From: an uncultured Latescibacterota bacterium
Lineage (GTDB): Bacteria > Latescibacterota > UBA2968 > UBA8231
Reading direction: 5' to 3'
Length of the DNA stretch: 64,000 bases
NCBI GenBank assembly: GCA_958295495.1
Contig: OY282352.1
Span: forward strand, 5,836,049-5,900,048
In this document: piece by piece, positions 45,611-54,960 of the stretch
Layout of the letters: every line of letters starts with the position of its first letter
Position numbering within the stretch: the first letter of the stretch is position 1
Translations under genes and position numbers: made by a program
The notes under the pieces: generated by a model
What the model saw: the letters and a program-made list of their open reading frames with translations, nothing else
Databases searched by the model: none
Told to the model about the DNA's origin: nothing

Positions 45611-47266
45611 TCACTCCCCTCGTTTGCTCTCGTCGTCCAAATACCGCAGGTGCTCTTCATACACGTCAATCTGCGCGGCGTATTTTTGGCGCGAATCCCG
45701 CAGATAGCCGTTGAAGTGCTCCCGCTCAATGCGCTCCCGGACGTCCCGCACCACCACACTCCGCACCCGCTCTAGCGCTAGGCCGTGATAGATCTCAGGG
45801 TATCGTTCGATAACCCTGAAGATCGAATAGCCCCCCCTCGTTTGGATCGGCCCTTGGACTTGGTGCAGCTCGGCGTTCATCACCGCGTTCATCCAAGCCT
45901 CCCCCAAAAAGGGGGCCTGTGATTGGGAGACGTACAGGAGGCCATCTTCTGCGTCGCGACGCCGGCTGTGGGCGCGAGCCAGCACCGCCCACTCGGCACC
46001 TGCCTCAATCTGAGCCGCAATCTGGCGCGCCTCGCTTGGGGTCTCGAGCAAAATCTCCTCTAATTGCGCGTGGGGGGGGCTGCGAAAGCGGTGCTTGTGT
46101 TCCTCGTAGAAGGCCCGTAGATCGTCCTCGGTCGGCGCGGGCGCCTCCGCCAAGACCTGCTCGCGCAGTTTTATCAGCATCAGGTTGCCCAACGCCCAAG
46201 CCTGCGACCGCACGAAAGCCTCGGTTTTATCGAGGCCCTTGCGCCGGGCGTCGTGGGCCATGATGCGGGTGGGGAAGTGGCTCTCAGCTAGTTTCTCGTT
46301 GACCGCGTCGGCACTGGCCTCCGGCCACAGTCGGCCCGCTGGCCGCACGGCCTCCAAGACCTCTGCCACATCCATCTGCAAGCCCTCGAAAGCATAGACC
46401 GGATGCTCGCGCTGGGCCTCGTCCAAATCCGCATAGCCGACCGCGCCCTGTAAGACGCCGACCACTATATCCATGCCCTCGGCGTCAAAGACCGTGTCCA
46501 AATCCCACTTGAGGTGCCGCAGGTACGATTCGCGCAATTGCTTTTGCTGCTCGTCGCCGAGTGCCTCGCGGATGCCTTCCTCGACCTCGACCAATGCGGC
46601 GCGACGGCGCTCCGCCACTTTGGCGATGACGAAGCCTCCGTGCAAGGAAAGCGGCTCGGTCACGCCGCCCACGGACAGGGCGAAAACCGCTTGGACTAGG
46701 TCGCGGGGGCTGTCGAAGGGCGAATAGGCCAGCCGCCGGATTTCGCCGGTATGCACACCGTAATAGGGGTCGGCGGCGAATTGACGACCTGCTTCCGCAA
46801 AGTCCTCGCCCTGTGCCAAAAGCGCTTGCACCTGACGCGCCTGTTCCCGGTTGGGCACAAAAATCTCCATGGTGACCACCTTTTCTCCCCACCCCGGCCG
46901 CGCGTAGGCTTTTTCGATGTCGTCCTCAGTCACCGCGACCTTGGCCGCGACGTTGCGCCGCAACATTGCGTCGGCGAGGGCCTTGGTTTCGCGCTTGGCG
47001 AGTTCGGCTAAGACCTCTTCGTCGCGCTGCAAACCCCGCTCGTTGGCCTGCAAAAGCAACACCTCGCGATCAATTAGCGTCTGTACGTTGTCCCGGTGCT
47101 GCGAGCGCATGGCGGCGCCTTTGAGACCGGCCTCAAAGGCGCGCAGATTGGCCGCGGTAATTTCGACCTCCCCGACCTTAGCCAGCAGATGGACGTCGTC
47201 GGGCCGCTCATCGCCACAGCTAATGCAGGCCCCGACTAGCAGCCCGGCCAACAGCGGTTTGTGCAT
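45611..47266 (-). CDS. SurA/PpiC-like peptidyl-prolyl isomerase lipoprotein
   Basis: 551 aa from the ATG at 47266. Signal with lipobox-like LVGAC, then a SurA N-terminal helical region (LIDREVLLLQANERGL). The first parvulin-like domain is at about 160-250 (GEIRRLAYSPFDSPRDLVQA), and a second shorter one is near the C-terminus (GGYSIFRVIERYPE). Such proteins assist folding of outer-membrane and secreted proteins. The T-run of the upstream terminator directly touches the ATG, so the mRNA must start within or read through the hairpin; no ribosome binding site is visible outside the stem. Confidence 0.82.
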   Translation of the reverse strand: MHKPLLAGLLVGACISCGDERPDDVHLLAKVGEVEITAANLRAFEAGLKGAAMRSQHRDNVQTLIDREVLLLQANERGLQRDEEVLAELAKRETKALADAMLRRNVAAKVAVTEDDIEKAYARPGWGEKVVTMEIFVPNREQARQVQALLAQGEDFAEAGRQFAADPYYGVHTGEIRRLAYSPFDSPRDLVQAVFALSVGGVTEPLSLHGGFVIAKVAERRRAALVEVEEGIREALGDEQQKQLRESYLRHLKWDLDTVFDAEGMDIVVGVLQGAVGYADLDEAQREHPVYAFEGLQMDVAEVLEAVRPAGRLWPEASADAVNEKLAESHFPTRIMAHDARRKGLDKTEAFVRSQAWALGNLMLIKLREQVLAEAPAPTEDDLRAFYEEHKHRFRSPPHAQLEEILLETPSEARQIAAQIEAGAEWAVLARAHSRRRDAEDGLLYVSQSQAPFLGEAWMNAVMNAELHQVQGPIQTRGGYSIFRVIERYPEIYHGLALERVRSVVVRDVRERIEREHFNGYLRDSRQKYAAQIDVYEEHLRYLDDESKRGE

Positions 47267-47300
47267 AAAAAGAGGAGCCAGACGGAAGGTCCAGCTCCTC
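47267..47300 (-). terminator. Hairpin terminator abutting the SurA-like start codon
   Basis: On the minus strand GAGGAGC-TG-GAC and GTC-TG-GCTCCTC pair around a short loop and are followed by TTTTT and then ATG. It can end transcription of the lipoprotein gene at 47356-48123. The GAGGAG in the 5' arm is also the only Shine-Dalgarno-like sequence near the next gene, and it is buried in the stem. Confidence 0.7.
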
Positions 47301-47355
47301 GCAATGAGATATCCTGCCATACGTACTATCCAGATGCAGAAACAGTGCCGGGGAC

Positions 47356-48123
47356 TCACCCCGCCCCGCCCGCGCTGGCCTTTTCCCTCGTTCCTTGGTC
47401 CACCACAAAGCGGAACTCGACGTCAATGGTCTCTTCTGGATTGCCGCTGGCGTCAAACGAAAGCACGAATTCGTGGAAGGTGAGCAGCAACTGGTCGTTT
47501 TCTGGTAGCAGCGGGTCAAAGACCAACATGCCTTTTTGGCTGCTGTCGCGGAAGATCGGGCGGTGGCGGTGAAAGACCGTCTTGTAGATAATGCCCATGC
47601 GCTCCAAGTTGATTTCGCGCTCATTACCCGAAGTGCCCAGCTCCATTTTGTAGTACTTGGTGAAGCTATTGCCCCCCAACACAACGGCCCCCTCGCGCCC
47701 GGGATCGTAGTAGCGATAGGTCTCGCCGCCCGATTCCATGGTCGCCTTGGCCGGATCGAATTCGATCTTCGCATAGGTCAGGTTTATGACCTCGACTTCA
47801 AAGACAGTGAACTGCGGGGGGATATAGCCCTTTTCTGGATCGATGTCGTCCCGGGTGTAGGGGTTGACGTGGCGACCGTCGTACAGGGGTGGGAAGCGCT
47901 CGTTGAGCTCGGGGTCGCTCAGGTGCCGCACCTTAATCAAAAGCCCCTCTTTGCTAAAGACCATCGAGCTGTCGTCCGGGTCGATGGTGTAATCGCCGCG
48001 GCCCTCTGGCAGGACGGGCATCACGTGCAGGTCGTACACGAGTTGGGGCGGCACCAGCCCCCCGCAACTCCAGACTAGCCCGAGTGCCACTACGCCGAGG
48101 AGCACCATATACCTCGCTGTCAT
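47356..48123 (-). CDS. Predicted lipoprotein of unknown family
   Basis: 255 aa. Signal ending in LVWSC, GGAG site 10 bases before the ATG. The mature part is beta-rich, with repeated acidic/Pro motifs (DDIDPEKGYIPPQFTVFEVE; FDPLLPENDQLLLTFHEF). No domain recognised. It lies after the ExbB-ExbD-ExbD genes and before a terminator, so it is probably the last gene of that transcript and an outer- or inner-membrane partner of the energised complex. Confidence 0.65.
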   Translation of the reverse strand: MTARYMVLLGVVALGLVWSCGGLVPPQLVYDLHVMPVLPEGRGDYTIDPDDSSMVFSKEGLLIKVRHLSDPELNERFPPLYDGRHVNPYTRDDIDPEKGYIPPQFTVFEVEVINLTYAKIEFDPAKATMESGGETYRYYDPGREGAVVLGGNSFTKYYKMELGTSGNEREINLERMGIIYKTVFHRHRPIFRDSSQKGMLVFDPLLPENDQLLLTFHEFVLSFDASGNPEETIDVEFRFVVDQGTREKASAGGAG

Positions 48124-48154
48124 AAAATTGCAACTCCTTTTTTGCTAGCTACCG

Positions 48155-48574
48155 TCAATTGGTTGGTTCCTCGGTTTCGACGTCGATCTGTTCGACGCCG
48201 GCCATGGTGGCCGTTTCCATCGCGTCGATGATATGGCCGTGCGCGGCATCGGCGTCGGCGGTGATAATCAGCGTTGAAGAGCCGGTGCGGACCTTCTCGC
48301 GCTCTAGCCAGCCGGCTAGCTGCCCCATGGCCACGAGCTGGCCGTTGATCTCGAGCTGGCCCTCGCTCGAGATGCGCAGATTCAGCTTCTTCTCTGCCTT
48401 TAGCTGGTCGTAGTGGGCCGAGTCGGGCAGCTCGATCTTGAGCTGAGTGGCCTTGACGAAAACCGTGGTGGTCATAAAAAAGATCAGTAGCAGGAACACC
48501 GCGTCTATCATCGGCGTCAGGTTCAGTTCAAATTCGCCGGCTTTTTCGGCCAGCGACTGTCTCCGTTTAGCCAT
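48155..48574 (-). CDS. ExbD/TolR protein 2 (channel Asp present)
   Basis: 139 aa. Cytoplasmic start, one membrane helix NLTPMIDAVFLLLIFFM with the conserved Asp that carries protons, and a periplasmic ExbD domain. ExbD/TolR pairs with ExbB/TolQ to turn the proton gradient into motion across the envelope. It starts 5 bp after the first ExbD gene's stop. Confidence 0.9.
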   Translation of the reverse strand: MAKRRQSLAEKAGEFELNLTPMIDAVFLLLIFFMTTTVFVKATQLKIELPDSAHYDQLKAEKKLNLRISSEGQLEINGQLVAMGQLAGWLEREKVRTGSSTLIITADADAAHGHIIDAMETATMAGVEQIDVETEEPTN

Positions 48575-48579
48575 GCCGC

Positions 48580-48999
48580 TTATCCTTCTCCGCTCTTGGC
48601 GAAAGCAATGGCCTCAATGCCCTCGCCGCGGGCGATGTCCATCACCTGCACCACATAGGAGTGAGGCACGGAGCGCGCGGACTCCAAGATCACGTTCTTG
48701 GTGTTGTCGGCCTCAATGACTTGACGGATCTTTTCCGCCAATCTCGCCTTGTCCGTGACCTCGCCGTTGACTTGGATCGTCTGATCCGGGTCAATCACGA
48801 TGTTCATGTCCTTGGTCGCTCTCGACTCGCCTTCGCCCCCTGGCAGATCCACGCTCAGGCCCTTGGGGTTGACGAAAGTGGTCGCCACCATGAAGAAAAC
48901 CAACAGCAAGAACATGCAGTTGATCAGCGGAGTCAGATCCGGGTTCTCCGTGGTCTTGAAGGCACTTTTGCCGTATCCGCTCTTTCGTCTCTGCCGCAT
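48580..48999 (-). CDS. ExbD/TolR protein 1 (channel Asp replaced by Asn)
   Basis: 139 aa, same layout as its neighbour, but the membrane helix reads DLTPLINCMFLLLVFFM: the position of the proton-carrying Asp is Asn (AAC codon). The periplasmic domain looks intact (LSVDLPG, VIDPDQTIQVNGEV, VILESARSVPHSYVVQVMD). It may be a structural subunit that forms a mixed dimer with the second ExbD, or the acidic residue may have moved. It follows the ExbB gene by 18 bp. Confidence 0.9.
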   Translation of the reverse strand: MRQRRKSGYGKSAFKTTENPDLTPLINCMFLLLVFFMVATTFVNPKGLSVDLPGGEGESRATKDMNIVIDPDQTIQVNGEVTDKARLAEKIRQVIEADNTKNVILESARSVPHSYVVQVMDIARGEGIEAIAFAKSGEG

Positions 49000-49017
49000 C
49001 GCCGGGTCTCTTTCTGC

Positions 49018-49692
49018 CTAGCTGGCTTCCTGCTGGCCGGCCTGGAAGCGCACCAGCAGGGTATTGGCGAAGGCGTGGCAGTACAGCTCCACGCTCTTGA
49101 AGACCTTTTCCGCGCGACCGGAGAGGTAGCGGTGGAAGACGATGGTCGGAATGGCGACGATGAGGCCACTGGCCGTAGTAATCAGGGCCTCGGAGATGCC
49201 GCTGGCCACGGCCGCCGGATCGCCGGCCCCGGCGCGCGCAATCGCGTCAAAGGCGTGAATCATACCCATAATCGTGCCCAACAGCCCCATCAGCGGGGAG
49301 AGGACGCCAATGGTTCCGAGCGCGTTGAGCAGGCGGCCGAGATACATCTCGCCGGCCTCCTCCGTGGCCAAGATCAACTCTTGGCGCATGTCCTCTAGGT
49401 CCGTGCGATTTTCCAGCACTAAGGTGTCGTAGCGCTTCACCAAGGCGGCGAAGATGAAGTTGAGCACGCCGCTGCCCTGCCGGAATAGCTCGACGGCACC
49501 GGCTTCGCCTTGGCTTTTGAGCACGTCCTCTGCCTCGTTGAGCTGCTGTTCGGCCGCTTCTTCGCCCGGGACCGTCAGCAGGCGCCACAGCCGCTCTATG
49601 ATGATGGCCAAGGCGATCAGCAAGCAGAGCAACATGGGCCACATCATAGGCCCGCCCTTGAAAAACTGGTCGACTAGAAAATTCTGCTCCAT
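49018..49692 (-). CDS. ExbB/TolQ/MotA-type proton channel
   Basis: 224 aa with three membrane helices: WPMLLCLLIALAIIIERLW near the start, then the paired channel helices LNALGTIGVLSPLMGLLGTIMGMI and SEALITTASGLIVAIPTIVFH. These carry the family's conserved Gly/Pro and Thr residues. GGGAGG site before the ATG. With the two ExbD genes downstream it forms a complete ExbBD-type motor, separate from the ZorAB-like pair at the left end of the window. Confidence 0.92.
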   Translation of the reverse strand: MEQNFLVDQFFKGGPMMWPMLLCLLIALAIIIERLWRLLTVPGEEAAEQQLNEAEDVLKSQGEAGAVELFRQGSGVLNFIFAALVKRYDTLVLENRTDLEDMRQELILATEEAGEMYLGRLLNALGTIGVLSPLMGLLGTIMGMIHAFDAIARAGAGDPAAVASGISEALITTASGLIVAIPTIVFHRYLSGRAEKVFKSVELYCHAFANTLLVRFQAGQQEAS

Positions 49693-49739
49693 TACAACCT
49701 CCCGTATTGTGTCCTACTTTGCGTTGCGTTGAAAGCTCG

Positions 49740-52700
49740 CTAGAGCCGGTTTTCCACGATCCACGCTCGGTGCAGCTTGGCAAAACTGACCACGTCGGCG
49801 TTTTCCGCCTTGTCTCCACCCTTTTCTTCCACTACCTGATAGTTTTCCACGGCCTGTGACCACTGGCGCGTGATTTCATAGACCAGCCCCAAGTTGCAGT
49901 ACGCGGCCAATTCGGTATGGGTGCCGGGGTACTGGCGGATAATCCCCTGTAGGGCCGGTACGGCCCGGTCGTAGTCTTTGGCCTCAAACAGCTTCATGGC
50001 CTCGTTGTAGCTAAAGCTGGCTTGTATCTCGCTTAGCTCTTTCACTAGGGCTGTGGCCCGCGACGCCTCCTCGGAGTCGGGATAGTGCTCTAGTACTCGC
50101 TCGTAGGCTGCCATGGCCTCGTCATAGGACTGGATATTGTAGTAGTAGTCGCCGATGGTAAACTGCGCTTTGGGGGCGAACTCGCTTTCGGGGTAATTGG
50201 CGACTAGGTCTTGCATCGCGCCTACTGCTTGCTCCATCTGCTCTTGTTCGACGAAGGACCAAGCCAACGCATACTGCGCCGACCCACCGTATTGGCCTTG
50301 GGGATATTTGGCCAAGAGTGCTTGGTAGGCCGGCACGGCCTCGGCAAAGGCCTGCTCGTTGTAGTGGTTTTCGCCAATGAGGAAAAGCGCTTCTTCCTCG
50401 TATTGGGACTGGAGATAGCGCTCGACGAGCACGGCAAAAGCGGCCGCGGCCTCCTCAAACTGGGTCAGGGCCTGGAGGCTGTGGGCCAGATAGTACTGGC
50501 CGTGAATGCGGTTGGCATTGCGCGGATATTTTTTGACAAAAGACCTGAAGCTCGCGGCCGCGGTGGCGTAATCGCCGTAGCTGATTTCGGCAAAGCCCTT
50601 GGAGAAGGCCAAGTTGCCACTCTCGCCCGAATTCGGGTAGCGCTTGAGACCTCGGGCGAAGATGCGTGCGGCTTCCTCGTACTGCTGCTGCTGCAACAGC
50701 GCGTTGCCAATGATGGAATAGGCCCGCTCTTTGCGGTAGTAACCAGCTTGATTGTCGTCTTCAAACTGCATGTCGAGGAGCTGGCGGGCGAATTTTTCGG
50801 CTTGGACGAAATCCTGCTGATCGTAGTACAGCTCGGTCAGGAGCATGCTAAAGGTGGCCTGCTCTTGGGGGTCGGCCGACGTGGCAATAAGCTCTTGGTA
50901 GTAGCTGGCCGCCTCTTCTTGCCGCCCCAAGCGGATCATGCCAGCCCCCAGCGTGCGGAAGGCACTGTCTTTGATCTGGGGAGCGGGATCGCTTTCGAGC
51001 AGGGCCTTCATATCCTCCAGCGATGCCTCATAGCTCATGCGGGCCTTGGCCGTGTCGCCGACGGCGTCTTGCTGTTTGGCGACCTCGTAGTACGCACCGC
51101 CGCGGGCCAGCAGCGAGTTTTGCAGGATGTGCGCGGGCGGATTCAGCGCAATGGCCTGGCCCCAAGAGCCGATCGCACTGGCGAAATCGTCCTCGGCAAA
51201 ATGCACCCGGGCCAAGGTGTAGTGCATCTGGCCTCTCAAGGTGGCGTCGCCGGCTCGATCCAAGGCGCGAGACAGGGCTTGGCGCGCCTTGGCGTACTCT
51301 TGTTGGCCCATGTAGAGCTCGGCCAACTCGACCTGCACGGTAGGCCACTTGTCCCAACCCGCTTCCACTGTCTCATAGGCGGCGATGGCACCAGCTGGAT
51401 CGTAGAGGCACTTGTAGGTAAGGCCCAGCTCCATCCGCGTCGTATTGCGCAGTTCCGAGTCTGGGAAGCGGTCGAGGAAGGACGTATAGATCGCTTCGGC
51501 CCGTTTGAATTCGGATGCTGCATAGGCGATGCGGGCCAACTGCAAAAGGCCGTTGGGGGCCGCCGGATGGGCCGGATACTCATCGACTAATCGCTGGTAC
51601 AGAGGCTGAGCCGCTTTGTCTTTTTTTAGGAGCTGGTTGGCAAAGCCGGCGTTAAAAAGCACGTCCGCTATCAGGGAATGGTCCTCGTACTGGCTCAAAA
51701 GTTGGTCGTAGCTGTTGAGTGCCTCGGCGATTTCCGCGTCCGCTCTAGCCGGGTCCTCGCTGCGGATCTGCCGCCCGTATTCTTGGTGGCACTGGGCAAT
51801 GCGAAAGAGGACCTTGTAGCGGTCGAAGCCGATGCGCTGGGCCACATCGCCGTAGGCATTGAGGTATATCTCGTATTCTTGGGCCGACTTGAGGTACTCG
51901 TCTTGGTCGAAAAGCATCAGGGCGACCGTTAGCTGCGTGCGAGCCTGAAAGAGCTCGTCCTCGACCTTTTCGATGGCGTCCTTGTACGCGGCAATGGCCG
52001 CTGCCGTGCCCTGCTCCTTCTGCACCAACTCGGCCGTGCGGATATAGCTGTTTTGCACCAAAACCGGCTCAGCCGCGTATTCGGCCGGGAGCACGGCATA
52101 GGCGGCGAGGGCCTTTGCGACCTCGCCGTTGCGCGCGTAGATATCGCCCTTTTTCAGATGGGCCTTGGCAACTAGCTCGCGCGCCGTCTCCTCGACCAAC
52201 CCCTTGAGCTTGAGGGTGGTCATCTCGATGATTTCTTCCTCGGTCATCTGCGCGAAGTCGTAGCGGGCGATGAGGCGGTCGAGGTACGCGAGCGCATCTT
52301 CGTACTGCCCCAGCTTGTCGTAGCTCTCGGCGATCTGGAAGAGCGAGCGATCGGCGTTAGAGCCTCTGGGGGCCAAGACCAACACCTGCTCAAAGCTGGC
52401 GATGGCCTCCGCGTAGCGCTCCAATTCAAAATAGGACCACGCTCGGTCGTAGTGAACGGACGCCTCGTAGAGGCTGTGGGGGAAGCTGTGCAGCAGCGCG
52501 TCCCCTTCCTCAATGACCTGCTCGTAATCCTCGAGCTGGTAACTCGTCTGAATCATCTGGTACTGCGCCATCACCCGAGTGCGGTCATCGACGCGCTCGT
52601 CCATGGCTAGGCTGCGGAAGTGGTCGCGGCTCTTGTTGAGGTCTTGCAGCGCCTCCTCGTAGCGAGCGTCGGCCTCGGCGTCCTTTTTTTCTGAGCGCAA

Positions 52701-52778
52701 AAACTGCGAGCGCTGCAATTTTTCGAGACCGAGCTTGTTGTAGGTATTGCCTAGCTGGTAGGTGGCACCCACGCGCAC
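49740..52778 (-). CDS. Large TPR-repeat protein, N-terminus missing
   Basis: 1,012 residues of almost uninterrupted TPR units, for example AIASFEQVLVLAPRGSNADR and YDEAMAAYERVLEHYPDSEE, of the tol-pal/YbgF-like type that recurs in envelope operons. No signal peptide or anchor is seen: the frame starts in the middle of a repeat and stays open to about 52835 with plausible residues (AVDEFILPVRVGATY), then enters antisense of the FG-GAP gene. The start given is only the first usable codon. It precedes exbB by about 47 bp, so it is probably part of the same transcription unit. Confidence 0.75.
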   Translation of the reverse strand: MRVGATYQLGNTYNKLGLEKLQRSQFLRSEKKDAEADARYEEALQDLNKSRDHFRSLAMDERVDDRTRVMAQYQMIQTSYQLEDYEQVIEEGDALLHSFPHSLYEASVHYDRAWSYFELERYAEAIASFEQVLVLAPRGSNADRSLFQIAESYDKLGQYEDALAYLDRLIARYDFAQMTEEEIIEMTTLKLKGLVEETARELVAKAHLKKGDIYARNGEVAKALAAYAVLPAEYAAEPVLVQNSYIRTAELVQKEQGTAAAIAAYKDAIEKVEDELFQARTQLTVALMLFDQDEYLKSAQEYEIYLNAYGDVAQRIGFDRYKVLFRIAQCHQEYGRQIRSEDPARADAEIAEALNSYDQLLSQYEDHSLIADVLFNAGFANQLLKKDKAAQPLYQRLVDEYPAHPAAPNGLLQLARIAYAASEFKRAEAIYTSFLDRFPDSELRNTTRMELGLTYKCLYDPAGAIAAYETVEAGWDKWPTVQVELAELYMGQQEYAKARQALSRALDRAGDATLRGQMHYTLARVHFAEDDFASAIGSWGQAIALNPPAHILQNSLLARGGAYYEVAKQQDAVGDTAKARMSYEASLEDMKALLESDPAPQIKDSAFRTLGAGMIRLGRQEEAASYYQELIATSADPQEQATFSMLLTELYYDQQDFVQAEKFARQLLDMQFEDDNQAGYYRKERAYSIIGNALLQQQQYEEAARIFARGLKRYPNSGESGNLAFSKGFAEISYGDYATAAASFRSFVKKYPRNANRIHGQYYLAHSLQALTQFEEAAAAFAVLVERYLQSQYEEEALFLIGENHYNEQAFAEAVPAYQALLAKYPQGQYGGSAQYALAWSFVEQEQMEQAVGAMQDLVANYPESEFAPKAQFTIGDYYYNIQSYDEAMAAYERVLEHYPDSEEASRATALVKELSEIQASFSYNEAMKLFEAKDYDRAVPALQGIIRQYPGTHTELAAYCNLGLVYEITRQWSQAVENYQVVEEKGGDKAENADVVSFAKLHRAWIVENRL

Positions 52779-54042
52779 CGGCAGGATGAACTCGTCAACG
52801 GCTACGGTTGCGACCCGAGAAGCGGGCGTTGGCGGCGATCAATACAGCGCCAGCGCGGCCTTCTTCGACTACGACCGCGACGGCGACCTCGACCTCTACG
52901 TGGCCAACTACGTCGTCTTCGACACCGAGCGCCTACCGCCCGAGCCACAGCTCTGCACCTTTTTCAGCGGCCTCCGCGTCTATTGCGGCCCCAAAGGCTT
53001 AGTCGGCGCACCGGACGCACTCTACCGCAACGAGGGCGACGGCGCGTTTACCGACGTCACCCAAGCGTCCGGCGTGGCAGCCGCCAACCGCTATTACGGC
53101 TTGGGCGTGGTCCCAGCCGATTACGATTCCGATGGCGATAGCGACCTCTTCGTCGCCAACGACGAGACCCCCAACGTGCTCTTCCAAAACCAAGGCGACG
53201 GCACCTTCCAAGACGTCGCCCTCATCGCCGGCGTGGCGTACAACGGCGACGGCGACGTCGAAGCCGGCATGGGCGCGGACTTTGGCGACTACGATCAGGA
53301 CGGCGACCCAGACCTGTACGTGACCCACTTTTTTACCGAGACCAATACGCTCTACCGCAACGAGGGCGGCGTGCGTTTCTCCGACGTCACGACCACGGCC
53401 GGCCTCGCCGCGCCCACGGTAGAGCTGTTGGGTTGGGGAACGCGCTTTTTCGATTACGACAACGACGGTCGCCTCGACCTATTCGTCGCCAACGGCCACG
53501 TATATCCGCAGGTTGACCAAGCCACAACCGGCACCACCTACCGCCAGCCCAACCAGCTCTTTCGCAACGGAGGCGACGGCCGCTTTGCCCCGGTGTTAGC
53601 CGGCCCCGGGCTGGCGCAAGCCAAAGTCAGCCGTGGCACTAGCTTTGGCGACTACGACGACGACGGCGATATCGACCTATTCGTCGTCGAACTCAACGAC
53701 GCGCCGACTTTGTTGCGCAACGATGGGGGGAATGTGGGAAACTACTTCGTGGTGCAGGTCTTTGGCCGCGAGGACAACCGCGACGGGGTCGGCACTCGCA
53801 TCGGCCTAAACGCGGCCGGCAAGCGCCAGTGGCACACGGTCAATGGGGCGGCCAGCTACCTTTCGCACAGCGACTTGCGCTCCTACTTTGGGTTGGGCGC
53901 GGCGCAGGCCATCGACCGCGTTGAAATCACCTATCCCAACGGCAGCACCTATGCAGTCGAGAACGTACCTGCCAACAAGCTCTTAGTCGTCCGCCAAGGG
54001 CAGGGGCACGTCCTTCTCGAACTAGGCGCGAATCCTTTTTGA
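52762..54042 (+). CDS. FG-GAP (VCBS) / ASPIC_UnbV protein, 5'-truncated
   Basis: Convincing sequence begins near TREAGVGGDQYSASAAFFDYD (about 52806) and runs to 54042. Repeats of the form FFDYDRDGDLDLYVAN and FGDYDQDGDPDLYV bind calcium and build a beta-propeller; the C-terminal part (VNGAASYLSHSDLRSYFGLG, VEITYPNGSTY) is an ASPIC/UnbV domain. CRTAC1-like proteins of this type are exported, but here no signal peptide or first blades remain. The residues before 52806 come from the antisense of the TPR gene. In typical proteins another 150 or more residues precede the EAGVGGDQYSAS block. Confidence 0.75.
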   Translation: MAPTRTGRMNSSTATVATREAGVGGDQYSASAAFFDYDRDGDLDLYVANYVVFDTERLPPEPQLCTFFSGLRVYCGPKGLVGAPDALYRNEGDGAFTDVTQASGVAAANRYYGLGVVPADYDSDGDSDLFVANDETPNVLFQNQGDGTFQDVALIAGVAYNGDGDVEAGMGADFGDYDQDGDPDLYVTHFFTETNTLYRNEGGVRFSDVTTTAGLAAPTVELLGWGTRFFDYDNDGRLDLFVANGHVYPQVDQATTGTTYRQPNQLFRNGGDGRFAPVLAGPGLAQAKVSRGTSFGDYDDDGDIDLFVVELNDAPTLLRNDGGNVGNYFVVQVFGREDNRDGVGTRIGLNAAGKRQWHTVNGAASYLSHSDLRSYFGLGAAQAIDRVEITYPNGSTYAVENVPANKLLVVRQGQGHVLLELGANPF

Positions 54043-54069
54043 TTGTTTAACTGACGTTACGCGGCGGGC

Positions 54070-54960
54070 CTACTCGTCGGCGTCTAACAGGTGCCTGAAG
54101 GCTTCGAGCGTGGGCATCTGGATGGCTGCCCGATGCAACTGCTTGAGGTGCGGCACATCGTCGATAGCGGCTATGCGGTCCGCTAGAGGATGCGCCGTGC
54201 TCAGCCCAAAGCGAATCTCCAAGACTTCGACAATATCTGCGAGCGTGCTTTTTCTTTCGCCTTGCTCCATGCCTTGCTCTATGATGTATTGGGCAAACGA
54301 TGACTCGCGCATAATCGCGTCCATGAGACCCTCCTTGGATAGAATACTACGAATGGTGGCCGACCCATACTCCAACCCACTCAAGATAGCCAAGCCCCCC
54401 AAAAGGTCAACTTTAACCGCATCGGCCAACACCGCCGCCTCGGTCGCCTGAACGCACCGACGCAACCACGCTTCCGCATCTAATCCGGCCGGTCGCTGCA
54501 TCAACGGCGCAAACGGCAGCAAGCCCGCAGGCCCCTCGTCGAGCATGCGCTGGTCGTCTAGTTCACTCAGCCGAGTCACTTGGTATTGTACTAGGATGCG
54601 GAAGCCGTGCCGCTCTTGGATATAGTGCCCCGGATCACGCCGGCCGGCCGCTGGGCGCAGATAGATGACGATGGAGCAGAACGGCAGGCCGTACTGCTCA
54701 ATGCCGCGCCCGACATAGCCGACCATGCGGCGGGGCATGGGCGGGCTACTATCGGTGGTTTGAAATTCGTGATGGACCAACGCCTCCTCGCCGCCGAGGC
54801 GCACGCGGATGAGGCTGTCGGTGCGGTGGGTTTCGACGGTGGGTTGCTCGGTGTCGATGATGTCGAGCACCTCGAGGTCGTCGCGTTGCAGGGCGAAGCG
54901 GACGAAGTCGTAGGGGTAGGTGTGGATGAGGTGCTTGGCGATGGTATCAAATTCGGCCAT
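54070..54960 (-). CDS. Rpn/DUF4351-type PD-(D/E)xK nuclease-like protein
   Basis: 296 aa from the ATG at 54960. It begins EFDTIAKHLIHTYPYDFVRF and has the nuclease core with TDSLIRVRLGGEEALVHHEFQT (Asp, then Glu-x-Gln), typical of the Rpn/transposase_31-related and DUF4351 families in cyanobacteria and other lineages. The C-terminal half carries EQGMEQGERKSTLADIVEVL, the helical region common in those proteins. Rpn proteins are recombination-promoting endonucleases. Stand-alone gene; convergent with the truncated FG-GAP gene 27 bp away. Confidence 0.75.
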   Translation of the reverse strand: MAEFDTIAKHLIHTYPYDFVRFALQRDDLEVLDIIDTEQPTVETHRTDSLIRVRLGGEEALVHHEFQTTDSSPPMPRRMVGYVGRGIEQYGLPFCSIVIYLRPAAGRRDPGHYIQERHGFRILVQYQVTRLSELDDQRMLDEGPAGLLPFAPLMQRPAGLDAEAWLRRCVQATEAAVLADAVKVDLLGGLAILSGLEYGSATIRSILSKEGLMDAIMRESSFAQYIIEQGMEQGERKSTLADIVEVLEIRFGLSTAHPLADRIAAIDDVPHLKQLHRAAIQMPTLEAFRHLLDADE

